Notes under the pieces: model-generated
Seen by the model: only the letters and a program-made list of their open reading frames with translations
What the model was told of the DNA's origin: nothing
The model's database searches: none
In this document: positions 1 to 6,270 of the stretch, piece by piece
Numbering within the stretch: position 1 is the stretch's first letter
Layout of the letters: each line of letters opens with the position of its first letter
Source: an uncultured Bacillaceae bacterium
GTDB lineage: Bacteria; Bacillota; Bacilli; Caldalkalibacillales; Caldalkalibacillaceae
DNA length: 25,083 nt
Assembly (NCBI GenBank): GCA_937967685.1
Contig: CALBTX010000001.1
Span: 1 to 25,083 of the forward strand
Direction of reading: 5' to 3'
Program-made: the position numbers and the translations under genes

Positions 1-1
1 C

Positions 2-53
2 AAAAAAACTGCACCTCTAAATGTTGCTTTCAGCTAACATTTAAAGTGCAGTT
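2..53 (-). terminator. Intrinsic terminator of the tctBA operon
   Basis: A long inverted repeat pairs AACTGCAC (7-14) with GTGCAGTT (46-53) and TAAATGTT (18-25) with AACATTTA (36-43), with a small internal asymmetry and a 10-base loop. Read on the minus strand, the stem is followed at once by seven T residues (positions 8 to 2). It lies about 60 bases beyond the tctA stop codon, so it should end the tctB-tctA transcript. Confidence 0.85.
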
Positions 54-111
54 CGTACTGAAACATTTTTCGTTAAGGCGGGTCCAGGGATTAATATATG
101 ATTTGCCTGAT

Positions 112-1617
112 TTAAGCCTTTGAAGCTTGCTCTCTACTGGCCTTTCTTTTTTTAAGGTAAGATTGCAGCGTGGGGAGAAATAATGACAAAACAGCAATGA
201 TGATTAAAACAGCACTGATCGGTCTCGTCATGAAAACGGTGAAGTCTCCGCCGGACATTTGCACAGCGCGTCTGAACTGTTCTTCGGCAATAGGACCTAA
301 AACAACGCCAAGGACAATCGGAGCGACAGGGAATTTCGCCTTATCAAGGAAGTAACCCAGCACCCCGAACAGCAACATGATCCATAAGTCAAAAACGTTG
401 TTGCGCACCGAAAATGTGCCCAGGATACAAAACATCATGATCAGCGGTCCCAATAAAGTGTAGGGAATTTTAAGCGCCTGGGAGAACATGGCGATAAACG
501 GTCTGGACAGGACAAGAATAAAAATAATTGAAACGAAACAGCCGATAAAGATCGCGTAAACCAAGTCGGTTTCGTTGATCATTAACATGGGCCCGGGTTG
601 AATGCCGTGCAAGATGAACGCCCCTAAAATGACCGCGGTTGTCGCACTGCCCGGAATACCAAGAGCGAGCAGCGGAACTAAAGCGCCCATGGCGGCGGCA
701 TTGTTGGCGGATTCGGGAGCCGCGATGCCTTCGGGGATACCCGTGCCGAACTTTTCAGGATGTTTCGACCAGCGCACCGCTTCACTGTAGCTTAACATTG
801 CTGCCGTTGTTGCTCCGGCTGCCGGCAGGATACCAATGAAGGTGCCCAATAATGACGAGCGGGCGAAAGTAGGGATTAATCTGCCGAATTCTTTAACACT
901 CGGTAGTTTTGAGGCGACATATTTCACTTTTTCTTTCATGGCATGGTCTTCCTGGGCCTGTCTGAATATTTCAGCGACGGCAAACAGCCCAATGAGGATC
1001 GGAATGAAGTCGACGCCGGCTGAAAATTGAGTCGTACCGAAGGTAAACCGGTGTACGCCAGACATGGCATCGATCCCAATTGTGGCGATAAATAAACCGA
1101 ATAACGCGCCGATGATACCTTTGATTAATTGCTTTCCTGCTAATGCGGCCACAACGGTGAGTCCGAGAAAAGCGATGGCGAAATATTCCGCGGCGGAAAA
1201 TTTCAACGCGATATTCGCTAAGACAGGGGTGAGGAAAACAAGGATGATCGTTCCGACCAATCCGCCGAGAGCCGAACTGAAAATGGCCCATCCCAGAGCT
1301 TTTCCCGCCTCGCCTCTCTGGGCCATTGGATATCCATCCAGCACAGTCATGATCGCTTCCGGCGTTCCGGGGGTTCGGAAAAGAATGGCGCTGATGGCTC
1401 CAGAAAAAACAGCCGATGCATAAATGGATGTTAAGATAAGAAAGGCAGGAACCGGATCCATTCCGTACGTTATTGGAATGAGGATGATGACCAGCATTGT
1501 CCCGCTGATCCCCGGGGTGGCCCCGCCTACAAAACCGATTAACACCCCTAAAAATAAGGCGATTAAATGGATGGGTTGTATCACGGTCGTTATACCGGTT
1601 AGTAGATCTTCAAACAT
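112..1617 (-). CDS. tctA: Tripartite tricarboxylate transporter large permease, TctA family
   Basis: Large membrane subunit of a tripartite tricarboxylate transporter, a secondary carboxylate importer of the cytoplasmic membrane. The 501-residue product is the usual TctA length and almost wholly hydrophobic, with about 12 segments. It has the two family signatures: GGATPG-type near residues 31-37, and a second half containing GILPAAGATT, then FGTGIPEG, APESANNAA and LGIPGSATTA. The ATG has an excellent AAAGGAGG site seven bases upstream. The gene follows tctB by 59 bases on the same strand and ends just before a strong terminator. No TctC binding protein is encoded next to it, so the ligand receptor must come from elsewhere or be absent. 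The substrate (citrate-like, or another di- or tricarboxylate) cannot be read from the sequence. Confidence 0.93.
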   Translation of the reverse strand: MFEDLLTGITTVIQPIHLIALFLGVLIGFVGGATPGISGTMLVIILIPITYGMDPVPAFLILTSIYASAVFSGAISAILFRTPGTPEAIMTVLDGYPMAQRGEAGKALGWAIFSSALGGLVGTIILVFLTPVLANIALKFSAAEYFAIAFLGLTVVAALAGKQLIKGIIGALFGLFIATIGIDAMSGVHRFTFGTTQFSAGVDFIPILIGLFAVAEIFRQAQEDHAMKEKVKYVASKLPSVKEFGRLIPTFARSSLLGTFIGILPAAGATTAAMLSYSEAVRWSKHPEKFGTGIPEGIAAPESANNAAAMGALVPLLALGIPGSATTAVILGAFILHGIQPGPMLMINETDLVYAIFIGCFVSIIFILVLSRPFIAMFSQALKIPYTLLGPLIMMFCILGTFSVRNNVFDLWIMLLFGVLGYFLDKAKFPVAPIVLGVVLGPIAEEQFRRAVQMSGGDFTVFMTRPISAVLIIIAVLSLFLPTLQSYLKKRKASREQASKA

Positions 1618-1676
1618 GCAGATCCTCCTTTAATTAGAGTGCAAGATGTGTTTCCACGAAAATGAGGGCTCCCGGA

Positions 1677-2252
1677 TCAGTAAAGGAGCAAACTCATTTC
1701 TCTAAAAATGCCCACCCCTCTTGGCAATGGCAGATTGAGAAAATAGGTGAAAATAAAGACGAATGCTGCCGTGCTAATAACGGAAGAAAGGATTAAAGAA
1801 TACCATTTTTTCATTCCCATGACCCAAGCCGAGGCGAGAATAAGCACAGCAGTAGAAATTGTAAAGCCAATATAGGGGATGACAATGATATACAGGATGA
1901 GAATCAACATCACCCACCACAGCCGCTGAGGATACACGGCTTCAGGTCCAAGAGCCTGTTCAATTTCATCTTCATCTTTTCCTTGGATATCCTCCAGTTT
2001 CATCTCTTCCAGTTTGGCTTGCGTCAGGCTCTCATCAGATTTTGGGGGCGTGTTCTTTTCCTTCTTAAAGTCGATAAAAGTTTTAATGAGGAGAACAATA
2101 CCTAGGATGAACATTCCGGTTAAGACGATAAATGGCCAAAAATCAGCCCCGACAGCTGTTCGGCTCCCTGTATCAGGCAACTGAGCCGTTTGAAAAAGAA
2201 AAAACACGGAAAATAAAATGGTACATACGGCAATAATGATGTTGGCAACCAT
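1677..2252 (-). CDS. tctB: Tripartite tricarboxylate transporter small permease, TctB family
   Basis: Small membrane subunit that pairs with TctA. The 191-residue protein has hydrophobic segments near residues 3-22, 38-61, 108-130 and 133-175, typical of TctB. Between the second and third lies a hydrophilic, strongly acidic stretch (roughly residues 64-106, rich in Lys, Asp and Glu), which makes it about 40 residues longer than many TctB proteins. The ATG is preceded by GGAGGGG. It is the first gene of the tctBA operon, transcribed away from the GntR regulator at 2665. The assignment rests on hydrophobicity pattern, position next to tctA and size, because TctB proteins are weakly conserved. 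Confidence 0.85.
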   Translation of the reverse strand: MVANIIIAVCTILFSVFFLFQTAQLPDTGSRTAVGADFWPFIVLTGMFILGIVLLIKTFIDFKKEKNTPPKSDESLTQAKLEEMKLEDIQGKDEDEIEQALGPEAVYPQRLWWVMLILILYIIVIPYIGFTISTAVLILASAWVMGMKKWYSLILSSVISTAAFVFIFTYFLNLPLPRGVGIFREMSLLLY

Positions 2253-2395
2253 TAATACCCCTCCATTCCTAACATGTTCATTTGTTCGTTTTTAAATCCG
2301 AATGATTAAACCTTCTGACGCGAGTCTGAAATCATCTCTATTGTTTTCCTTTCCTCCCTCCAATATATTTTAAACGAAATGTGCGAAGATATGAA

Positions 2396-2424
2396 ATTTT
2401 AAACAAATAAGTGGTCAACATCAA
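2396..2424 (-). promoter_or_regulatory. Sigma-A type promoter for tctBA
   Basis: Read on the minus strand: TTGATG, 17-base spacer, TAAAAT. It predicts an untranslated leader of about 135 bases before the tctB ATG. The -35 end overlaps TGTTGAC (complement of 2414-2420), a variant of the TGTCGACA motif shared by this region. Confidence 0.5.
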
Positions 2425-2453
2425 TAGAGTTGTGGTAAATATTAATATAAGAG

Positions 2454-2468
2454 AGTAAGCGTTTCCAC
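2454..2468 (-). promoter_or_regulatory. Candidate CcpA cre site upstream of tctBA
   Basis: The minus strand reads GTGGAAACGCTTACT, matching 14 of 15 positions of the degenerate cre consensus WTGNAANCGNWNNCW; only the first base differs. It sits about 30 bases upstream of the predicted tct -35 box, an upstream position where CcpA could repress or activate. Confidence 0.5.
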
Positions 2469-2492
2469 TCCTCCAAAAAATAAAAAGCTTTC

Positions 2493-2504
2493 TTTGTCGA
2501 CAAA
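2493..2504. promoter_or_regulatory. TTTGTCGACAAA palindrome, candidate GntR (FCD) operator
   Basis: A perfect 12-bp palindrome lies between the divergent tctBA and gntR1 promoters. Its TGTCGACA core recurs upstream of dctP (9746-9753) and of the second GntR gene (13271-13278). FCD-subfamily GntR regulators commonly bind short palindromes built on GT-N(2-3)-AC, so this fits autoregulation by a neighbouring regulator. Confidence 0.55.
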
Positions 2505-2582
2505 ATTTTTATATGTTTGCAATTATACTACAAGTCATTCGGGTGGTTGTCAATAAATATTTTAATTTAGGTCATTGATGAT

Positions 2583-2611
2583 TTGAACAATGATCTGGAT
2601 TAAATTATAAT
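2583..2611 (+). promoter_or_regulatory. Sigma-A type promoter for the gntR1-caiB1 operon
   Basis: TTGAAC, a 17-base spacer, then a perfect TATAAT. The predicted transcript begins near 2618, which excludes the upstream in-frame ATG at 2614 and supports the GTG at 2665 as the start of the regulator. Confidence 0.75.
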
Positions 2612-2664
2612 GGATGTGTCTGCAAAATGCTGCATGCTGTATTTCGTTATGGTGGGGTGATTCG

Positions 2665-3330
2665 GTGAAAGCGTTAGTGCATACAACGCCTTTATATGAG
2701 CAAGCATATGAAGAAATCCGCAAATCTATTTTAAGGGGGACACTCAAGCCGGGTTCAAAAATTAAAGTGGGCGAAATTGCTGAACAGCTGCAAATCAGCC
2801 GCACACCGTTAAGGGAAGGTTTAAGACAGCTGCAAAAAGAAGGCCTGATTGAAATTAGTAAAAGCGGTGTCATTTCTGTCATTGAACTTGATAGAAAGGA
2901 TTATAAGGAGCTTTGCGCCTGTCGGCTCGTATTAGAACAGGCCATCATTAAGCTGGTCATTGAGGAGATCACCGAGGAACAGTTGGCCTCTTTGGAACAA
3001 GTGTTGCAAAACACAGAGAAGGCCATAGAAGAAAACAATCAGATAGAACTGCTGTCAATGAATGCAAAATTTCACGAAACGATGATTCATGTCACTTCCA
3101 ATCGCCGGCTCATTCAATTGCTGGAACAGGTTCGTTCATTATTGCTAATCTATCGGGCTAATATTCTATCATTTGAAGGCCATGAATTAAGCATATTGAA
3201 AGAACATTGGAAAATATTTGAAGCGATCAAAAATAAAAATGTTGACGAAGCGGTCGCTGCCATTCATGAGCATTTGAATCAGGACTTGAAACGCGGTTTG
3301 CAAACTTTAGATCAACTCGAACATACTTGA
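2665..3330 (+). CDS. GntR family transcriptional regulator, FCD subfamily (regulator 1)
   Basis: A 221-residue DNA-binding regulator. The N-terminal winged helix-turn-helix covers about residues 8-75, with the GntR signature around LQISRTPLREGLRQLQKEG (residues 42-60). The C-terminal all-helical FCD ligand domain shows the likely metal and ligand residues Asn133, His137, His181 and His203. I place the start at GTG 2665, because the ATG at 2614 falls at the predicted transcription start and adds a Cys-rich stretch atypical of the family; GGGGTGA lies four bases upstream of the GTG. It faces tctBA and precedes the CoA-transferase gene by 68 bases. It probably controls both using a carboxylate or acyl-CoA effector, but the effector is unknown. 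Confidence 0.9.
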   Translation: MKALVHTTPLYEQAYEEIRKSILRGTLKPGSKIKVGEIAEQLQISRTPLREGLRQLQKEGLIEISKSGVISVIELDRKDYKELCACRLVLEQAIIKLVIEEITEEQLASLEQVLQNTEKAIEENNQIELLSMNAKFHETMIHVTSNRRLIQLLEQVRSLLLIYRANILSFEGHELSILKEHWKIFEAIKNKNVDEAVAAIHEHLNQDLKRGLQTLDQLEHT

Positions 3331-3398
3331 TTGACTGAAACGAGATGTCCATGGCCATAAGTTCAGCGTTGAAATATTAACATAGAGGAGGAGACAAG

Positions 3399-4586
3399 AT
3401 GAAAGCAGCTTTAGAAAAGATGAAAGTGGTCGACTTGACACAAGTGATGGCCGGCCCGTATTGCACCATGACCTTGGCTGATCTGGGCGCTGAAGTGATT
3501 AAAGTCGAAAAATACCCCAAAGGGGATGACACACGGGAAATGGGTCCGTATGTCAATGACGAAAGCTATTGTTACATGATGATTAACCGCAACAAAAAAG
3601 GTATCCGCTTAAACTTAAAAGAGGAAAAAGGCATTGAAATCTTTAAAAAACTTGTTGCTGATGCCGATGTCGTCATCGAAAATTTTCGTCCGGGTGTGAC
3701 GAAGAAATTAGGTATTGACTATGAGAGTCTCAAAAAAGTGAATCCGGGTCTTATATATTGTTCCATTTCCGGTTATGGTCAAACGGGTCCGTACAGTCAT
3801 AAAGGTGGTTTTGATATCATGGCCTCGGGGATGTCTGGTATTATGGCCATGACCGGGGAGCCGGGCAGACCTCCGGTTAAAGTCGGGATCGCCATGCATG
3901 ATATTGCTGCGGCGATGACCGCTGTATACAATATATTGGCGGCCTACATTTATAAGCAGGAAACCGGCAAGGGGCAGTATATTGACGTCTCTCTGGTTGA
4001 GAGTGCCCTAGCCTGGACAACCTGGGAAGCAGCGGCTTATTTCGGCGCGGGAGAAATACCCGAAAGAACCGGATCCCGTCACCGCGTCAGCGCACCTTAT
4101 CAAGGTTTTCGCACGAAAGACGGATATGTGCTCGTTGGAGCGGCCAACCAAAGGCTGTGGGAGAAATTTTGCCGAGACGTTGTGGAGCAACCGGAATGGA
4201 TCGAAGATCCCCGTTTTACGACCAACCAAGACAGACAAAAACATGTTGATGAATTGGAGCAACTGATCGAATCCATTCTTGTTGAACAGCCGACACAATA
4301 TTGGGTTGATAAATTGGAGAAAGCCGGTGTTCCGGGCGGCCCGATTCTGAGATATGATCAAACGCTGAACAACGAGCATATTCTCGCCAGAAACATGGTT
4401 CAGGAAGTGGAACATCCGGTGGCCGGAAAGACGAAAGTACTCGGTATACCGGGCAAATGTACCGAAACGCCGGGTCGGATCCGTGCAGCCGCACCAACAT
4501 TGGGACAACATACAGAAGAAGTTTTGAAAGGATTGGATCTAACGGAAGCCGAGATTGAAGAACTAAAGGACAACGGAGTGATCTAA
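3399..4586 (+). CDS. CaiB/BaiF (family III) CoA-transferase 1
   Basis: A 395-residue family III CoA-transferase, which moves CoA from an acyl-CoA donor to a free carboxylate through an aspartyl-CoA intermediate. It begins with the typical LTQVMAGPYCTMTLADLGAEVIKVE-like segment (residues 13-37), continues with NRNKKGIRLNL and ENFRPG (94-99), and carries the candidate catalytic Asp168 in the MHD motif after GEPGRPPVKVG. TGKGQYIDVSL follows near 189-199. The ATG has GAGGAGG upstream. The gene follows the GntR regulator and precedes a crotonase-fold enzyme, so it should activate the transported acid for that enzyme. Family members act on oxalate, carnitine, succinate, mesaconate, itaconate and others; the substrate cannot be assigned here. 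It is clearly paralogous to the gene at 6271. Confidence 0.92.
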   Translation: MKAALEKMKVVDLTQVMAGPYCTMTLADLGAEVIKVEKYPKGDDTREMGPYVNDESYCYMMINRNKKGIRLNLKEEKGIEIFKKLVADADVVIENFRPGVTKKLGIDYESLKKVNPGLIYCSISGYGQTGPYSHKGGFDIMASGMSGIMAMTGEPGRPPVKVGIAMHDIAAAMTAVYNILAAYIYKQETGKGQYIDVSLVESALAWTTWEAAAYFGAGEIPERTGSRHRVSAPYQGFRTKDGYVLVGAANQRLWEKFCRDVVEQPEWIEDPRFTTNQDRQKHVDELEQLIESILVEQPTQYWVDKLEKAGVPGGPILRYDQTLNNEHILARNMVQEVEHPVAGKTKVLGIPGKCTETPGRIRAAAPTLGQHTEEVLKGLDLTEAEIEELKDNGVI

Positions 4587-4615
4587 CCGACGGCTGGCAA
4601 ATTCCATAGCGGCCG

Positions 4616-4663
4616 AAAAGATGATGCCGTCGTCCAACCGTCAAGGCGTTAACAGCATCTTTT
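4616..4663 (+). terminator. Hairpin between caiB1 and the crotonase gene
   Basis: AAAAGATGATG (4616-4626) pairs with CAGCATCTTTT (4653-4663) at ten of eleven positions around a 26-base loop, followed by a short T/A-rich tract just before the next ribosome binding site. It may be a weak attenuator or an mRNA-processing hairpin. The large loop makes it an imperfect terminator. Confidence 0.35.
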
Positions 4664-4681
4664 ATTTAAGGAGGCAAAATG

Positions 4682-5479
4682 ATGGCTAAAGTAGAATCAA
4701 AACCAGATGTTTTTGTCGAAAAGAAAGATGAAATTGCAACATTATACTTAAATCGTCCAGAAAAGCGCAATGCCTTTCATATGGATATGTGGTTGATGAT
4801 CGAAGAACGCTTGAAAGAATTGGAAGCGGATGACGAGGTGAAAGTGCTCATTATCAGGGGTGTGGATGAGACCTCATTTGCAGCCGGAGCGGACATTAGC
4901 GAATTCAAAACGATCCGCTATTCCGCCGAAGGAGCCAAGAAGTATAACGATCGGGTCATGCTTGTCGAACAGAGGCTGAAAAATTTTCCGAAGCCGACGA
5001 TTGCCATGATTCAAAGATATTGCGTGGGGGGAGGCATGGAATTGGCCTTGGCCTGTGATTTGCGTTTCAGTTCGGAAACAGGACTGTTCGGCATCACCCC
5101 CGCCAAATTAGGGTTGATTTATAATTTGGCCCCGACGAAAGGTTTGGTCGATCTCGTCGGTCCGGCCAAAGCAAAAGATATTTTATTCTCCGGACGGCTG
5201 CTTGATGCTCAAGAGGCCTATGAGTTTGGCTTGATTGAACGTGTTTATCCGGATGACGAAATTGTTGAGAAAACATACGAGTATGCTTCACTCATTACTG
5301 AAAGGGCTCAAAGAGCCGTAAAAGGTTCCAAAAGAATCATTGCCGAAGTCGTTAAAGGCGCTCAGGAAGAGTCTCCCGAGATCGCTCAGCTCATTTTGGA
5401 TTCGTTTGAATCGGATGATTACAAAGAAGGGGTCAACGCCTTTTTGGAAAAAAGAAAGCCTAACTTTAAGGAAATTTAG
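4682..5479 (+). CDS. Crotonase-fold enzyme, methylmalonyl-CoA decarboxylase-like
   Basis: A 265-residue enoyl-CoA hydratase/isomerase superfamily protein. The oxyanion-hole motifs are visible: AAGADI (about residues 67-72) and CVGGGMELALACD (114-126), with the first hydratase glutamate kept in GGGMELA. The second hydratase glutamate, normally in a PE-x-x-LG segment, is replaced: the protein reads GITPAKLGLIYNL (137-149). From memory this resembles the TP-x-x-LG-x-x-YNL segment of E. coli methylmalonyl-CoA decarboxylase (YgfG/ScpB), whose tyrosine sits in the active site. The C-terminus (EGVNAFLEKRKPNF) is also like that enzyme. The first ATG (4679) has only four bases to AAGGAGG, the second (4682) seven, so I prefer 4682. 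It lies between a CoA-transferase and a gamma-carbonic-anhydrase-like gene. The superfamily is certain; the decarboxylase reaction is inference. Confidence 0.88.
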   Translation: MAKVESKPDVFVEKKDEIATLYLNRPEKRNAFHMDMWLMIEERLKELEADDEVKVLIIRGVDETSFAAGADISEFKTIRYSAEGAKKYNDRVMLVEQRLKNFPKPTIAMIQRYCVGGGMELALACDLRFSSETGLFGITPAKLGLIYNLAPTKGLVDLVGPAKAKDILFSGRLLDAQEAYEFGLIERVYPDDEIVEKTYEYASLITERAQRAVKGSKRIIAEVVKGAQEESPEIAQLILDSFESDDYKEGVNAFLEKRKPNFKEI

Positions 5480-5546
5480 GTGCTTTTTGTCCAAGTTGGG
5501 AAGAAACAACGTCGGAAACAGCCGTCGTTGCATCTTAAGAAATATT

Positions 5547-5612
5547 ATGGACAGTAGAGAAGAACATTCATGAACAGTAGAGAAGAACATATTATGAACA
5601 GTAGGGAGTTGA
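5547..5612. repeat. Three tandem copies of a 23-24 bp leader repeat
   Basis: Units begin at 5547, 5570 and 5594, each opening with ATGRACAGTAG and continuing with AGAAGAACAT in the first two. The third runs into the ribosome binding site (GGGAG, 5604-5608) of the gamma-carbonic-anhydrase-like gene. The first two copies create overlapping mini-ORFs joined by ATGA (MDSREEHS and MNSREEHI...), neither in frame with the gene. Confidence 0.8.
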
Positions 5613-5618
5613 GAAAGC

Positions 5619-6134
5619 ATGCAGTATTCATTAAAAGGAAAAAATCCGCAATTGCATCCTTCGGTGTATGTCGCCCCCGGCGCACAAGTCATCGGGAATG
5701 TCATCGCCGAAGAGAATGCGACGATATGGTTTAACGCTGTTCTCCGCGGGGATAACGAACAAATTAAAATTGGCAAAGGATCCAACATCCAGGATGGGAC
5801 AATCGTTCATGTCGATCCCGGTTTTCCGGTCAATGTCGGTGAAAACGTCACCGTCGGACACAACGTCATTTTGCACGGCTGCACCGTCGAAGACGGGGCT
5901 TTGATTGGTATGGGCGCCACGATTTTAAACGGAGCTGTCATCGGCAAAGGCGCTTTAGTGGCGGCCGGCGCCGTCGTTGGTGAAGGAAAGAAAGTCGAAC
6001 CGGGAACGCTTGTCGCCGGAGTTCCGGCCAAACCGATCAAACAGCTTTCTCCAGAAAATATCGAACGAATGCAAGAAGGTGTTCAGCATTATATTGAAAA
6101 AGGAAAACTGTACAGCGAAGAAAACATCAAGTGA
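5619..6134 (+). CDS. Gamma-carbonic anhydrase / CaiE-PaaY-like hexapeptide protein
   Basis: A 171-residue left-handed beta-helix protein of the gamma-carbonic anhydrase-like family. Hexapeptide turns fill residues 12-150 (for example VIGNVI, IGKGS, VGENVTVG, IGMGATI, IGKGALV, VAAGAVV). The three zinc-binding histidines are present as His64, His81 and His86 (IVHVD and VGHNVILHGC). A short helical tail covers about residues 150-171. Relatives include YrdA/YtoA, the CaiE protein of carnitine operons and PaaY, an acyl-CoA thioesterase of phenylacetate operons. Its place between a crotonase and CoA-transferases fits either CO2 hydration beside a decarboxylase or hydrolysis of stalled acyl-CoAs; the sequence does not choose between them. 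GGGAG lies ten bases before the ATG. Confidence 0.9.
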   Translation: MQYSLKGKNPQLHPSVYVAPGAQVIGNVIAEENATIWFNAVLRGDNEQIKIGKGSNIQDGTIVHVDPGFPVNVGENVTVGHNVILHGCTVEDGALIGMGATILNGAVIGKGALVAAGAVVGEGKKVEPGTLVAGVPAKPIKQLSPENIERMQEGVQHYIEKGKLYSEENIK

Positions 6135-6181
6135 TCGGTATCAAGCACACTTTGACGATGTGGAAACGATGAGGCAAAATG

Positions 6182-6211
6182 AAAGACCATCCGTTCAAAG
6201 ACCATCCGTTC
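6182..6211. repeat. Perfect 15-bp tandem duplication
   Basis: AAAGACCATCCGTTC occurs twice head to tail (6182-6196 and 6197-6211) in the 136-base gap between the gamma-carbonic-anhydrase-like gene and caiB2. No coding function is seen for it. Confidence 0.9.
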
Positions 6212-6270
6212 GCTGAACATTCCCAGCTATTTCATGAACCGAAAGTGTTAATTTGAAGGAGAGAATGGTA

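Larger units (their letters stand above)
2253..2664. other. Divergent control region between tctB and gntR1
   Basis: This 412-base gap has no gene. It holds a minus-strand promoter for tctBA (2396-2424), a cre-like site (2454-2468), a perfect 12-bp palindrome (2493-2504), and a plus-strand promoter for the regulator (2583-2611). The remainder is AT-rich, and I see no RNA gene in it. Confidence 0.7.

Noticed and set aside
1064..1423. Long plus-strand open frames antisense to tctA
   Set aside because: They are mirror frames of a well-supported membrane protein gene, without ribosome binding sites or recognisable domains.
2614..2664. Earlier ATG start for the first GntR regulator
   Set aside because: It coincides with the predicted transcription start, three bases after the -10 box, and adds a Cys-rich stretch unlike the family.
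2664..2678. cre-like TGAAAGCG string at the gntR1 start
   Set aside because: At least three fixed positions of the consensus fail, and it is within the start of the coding sequence.
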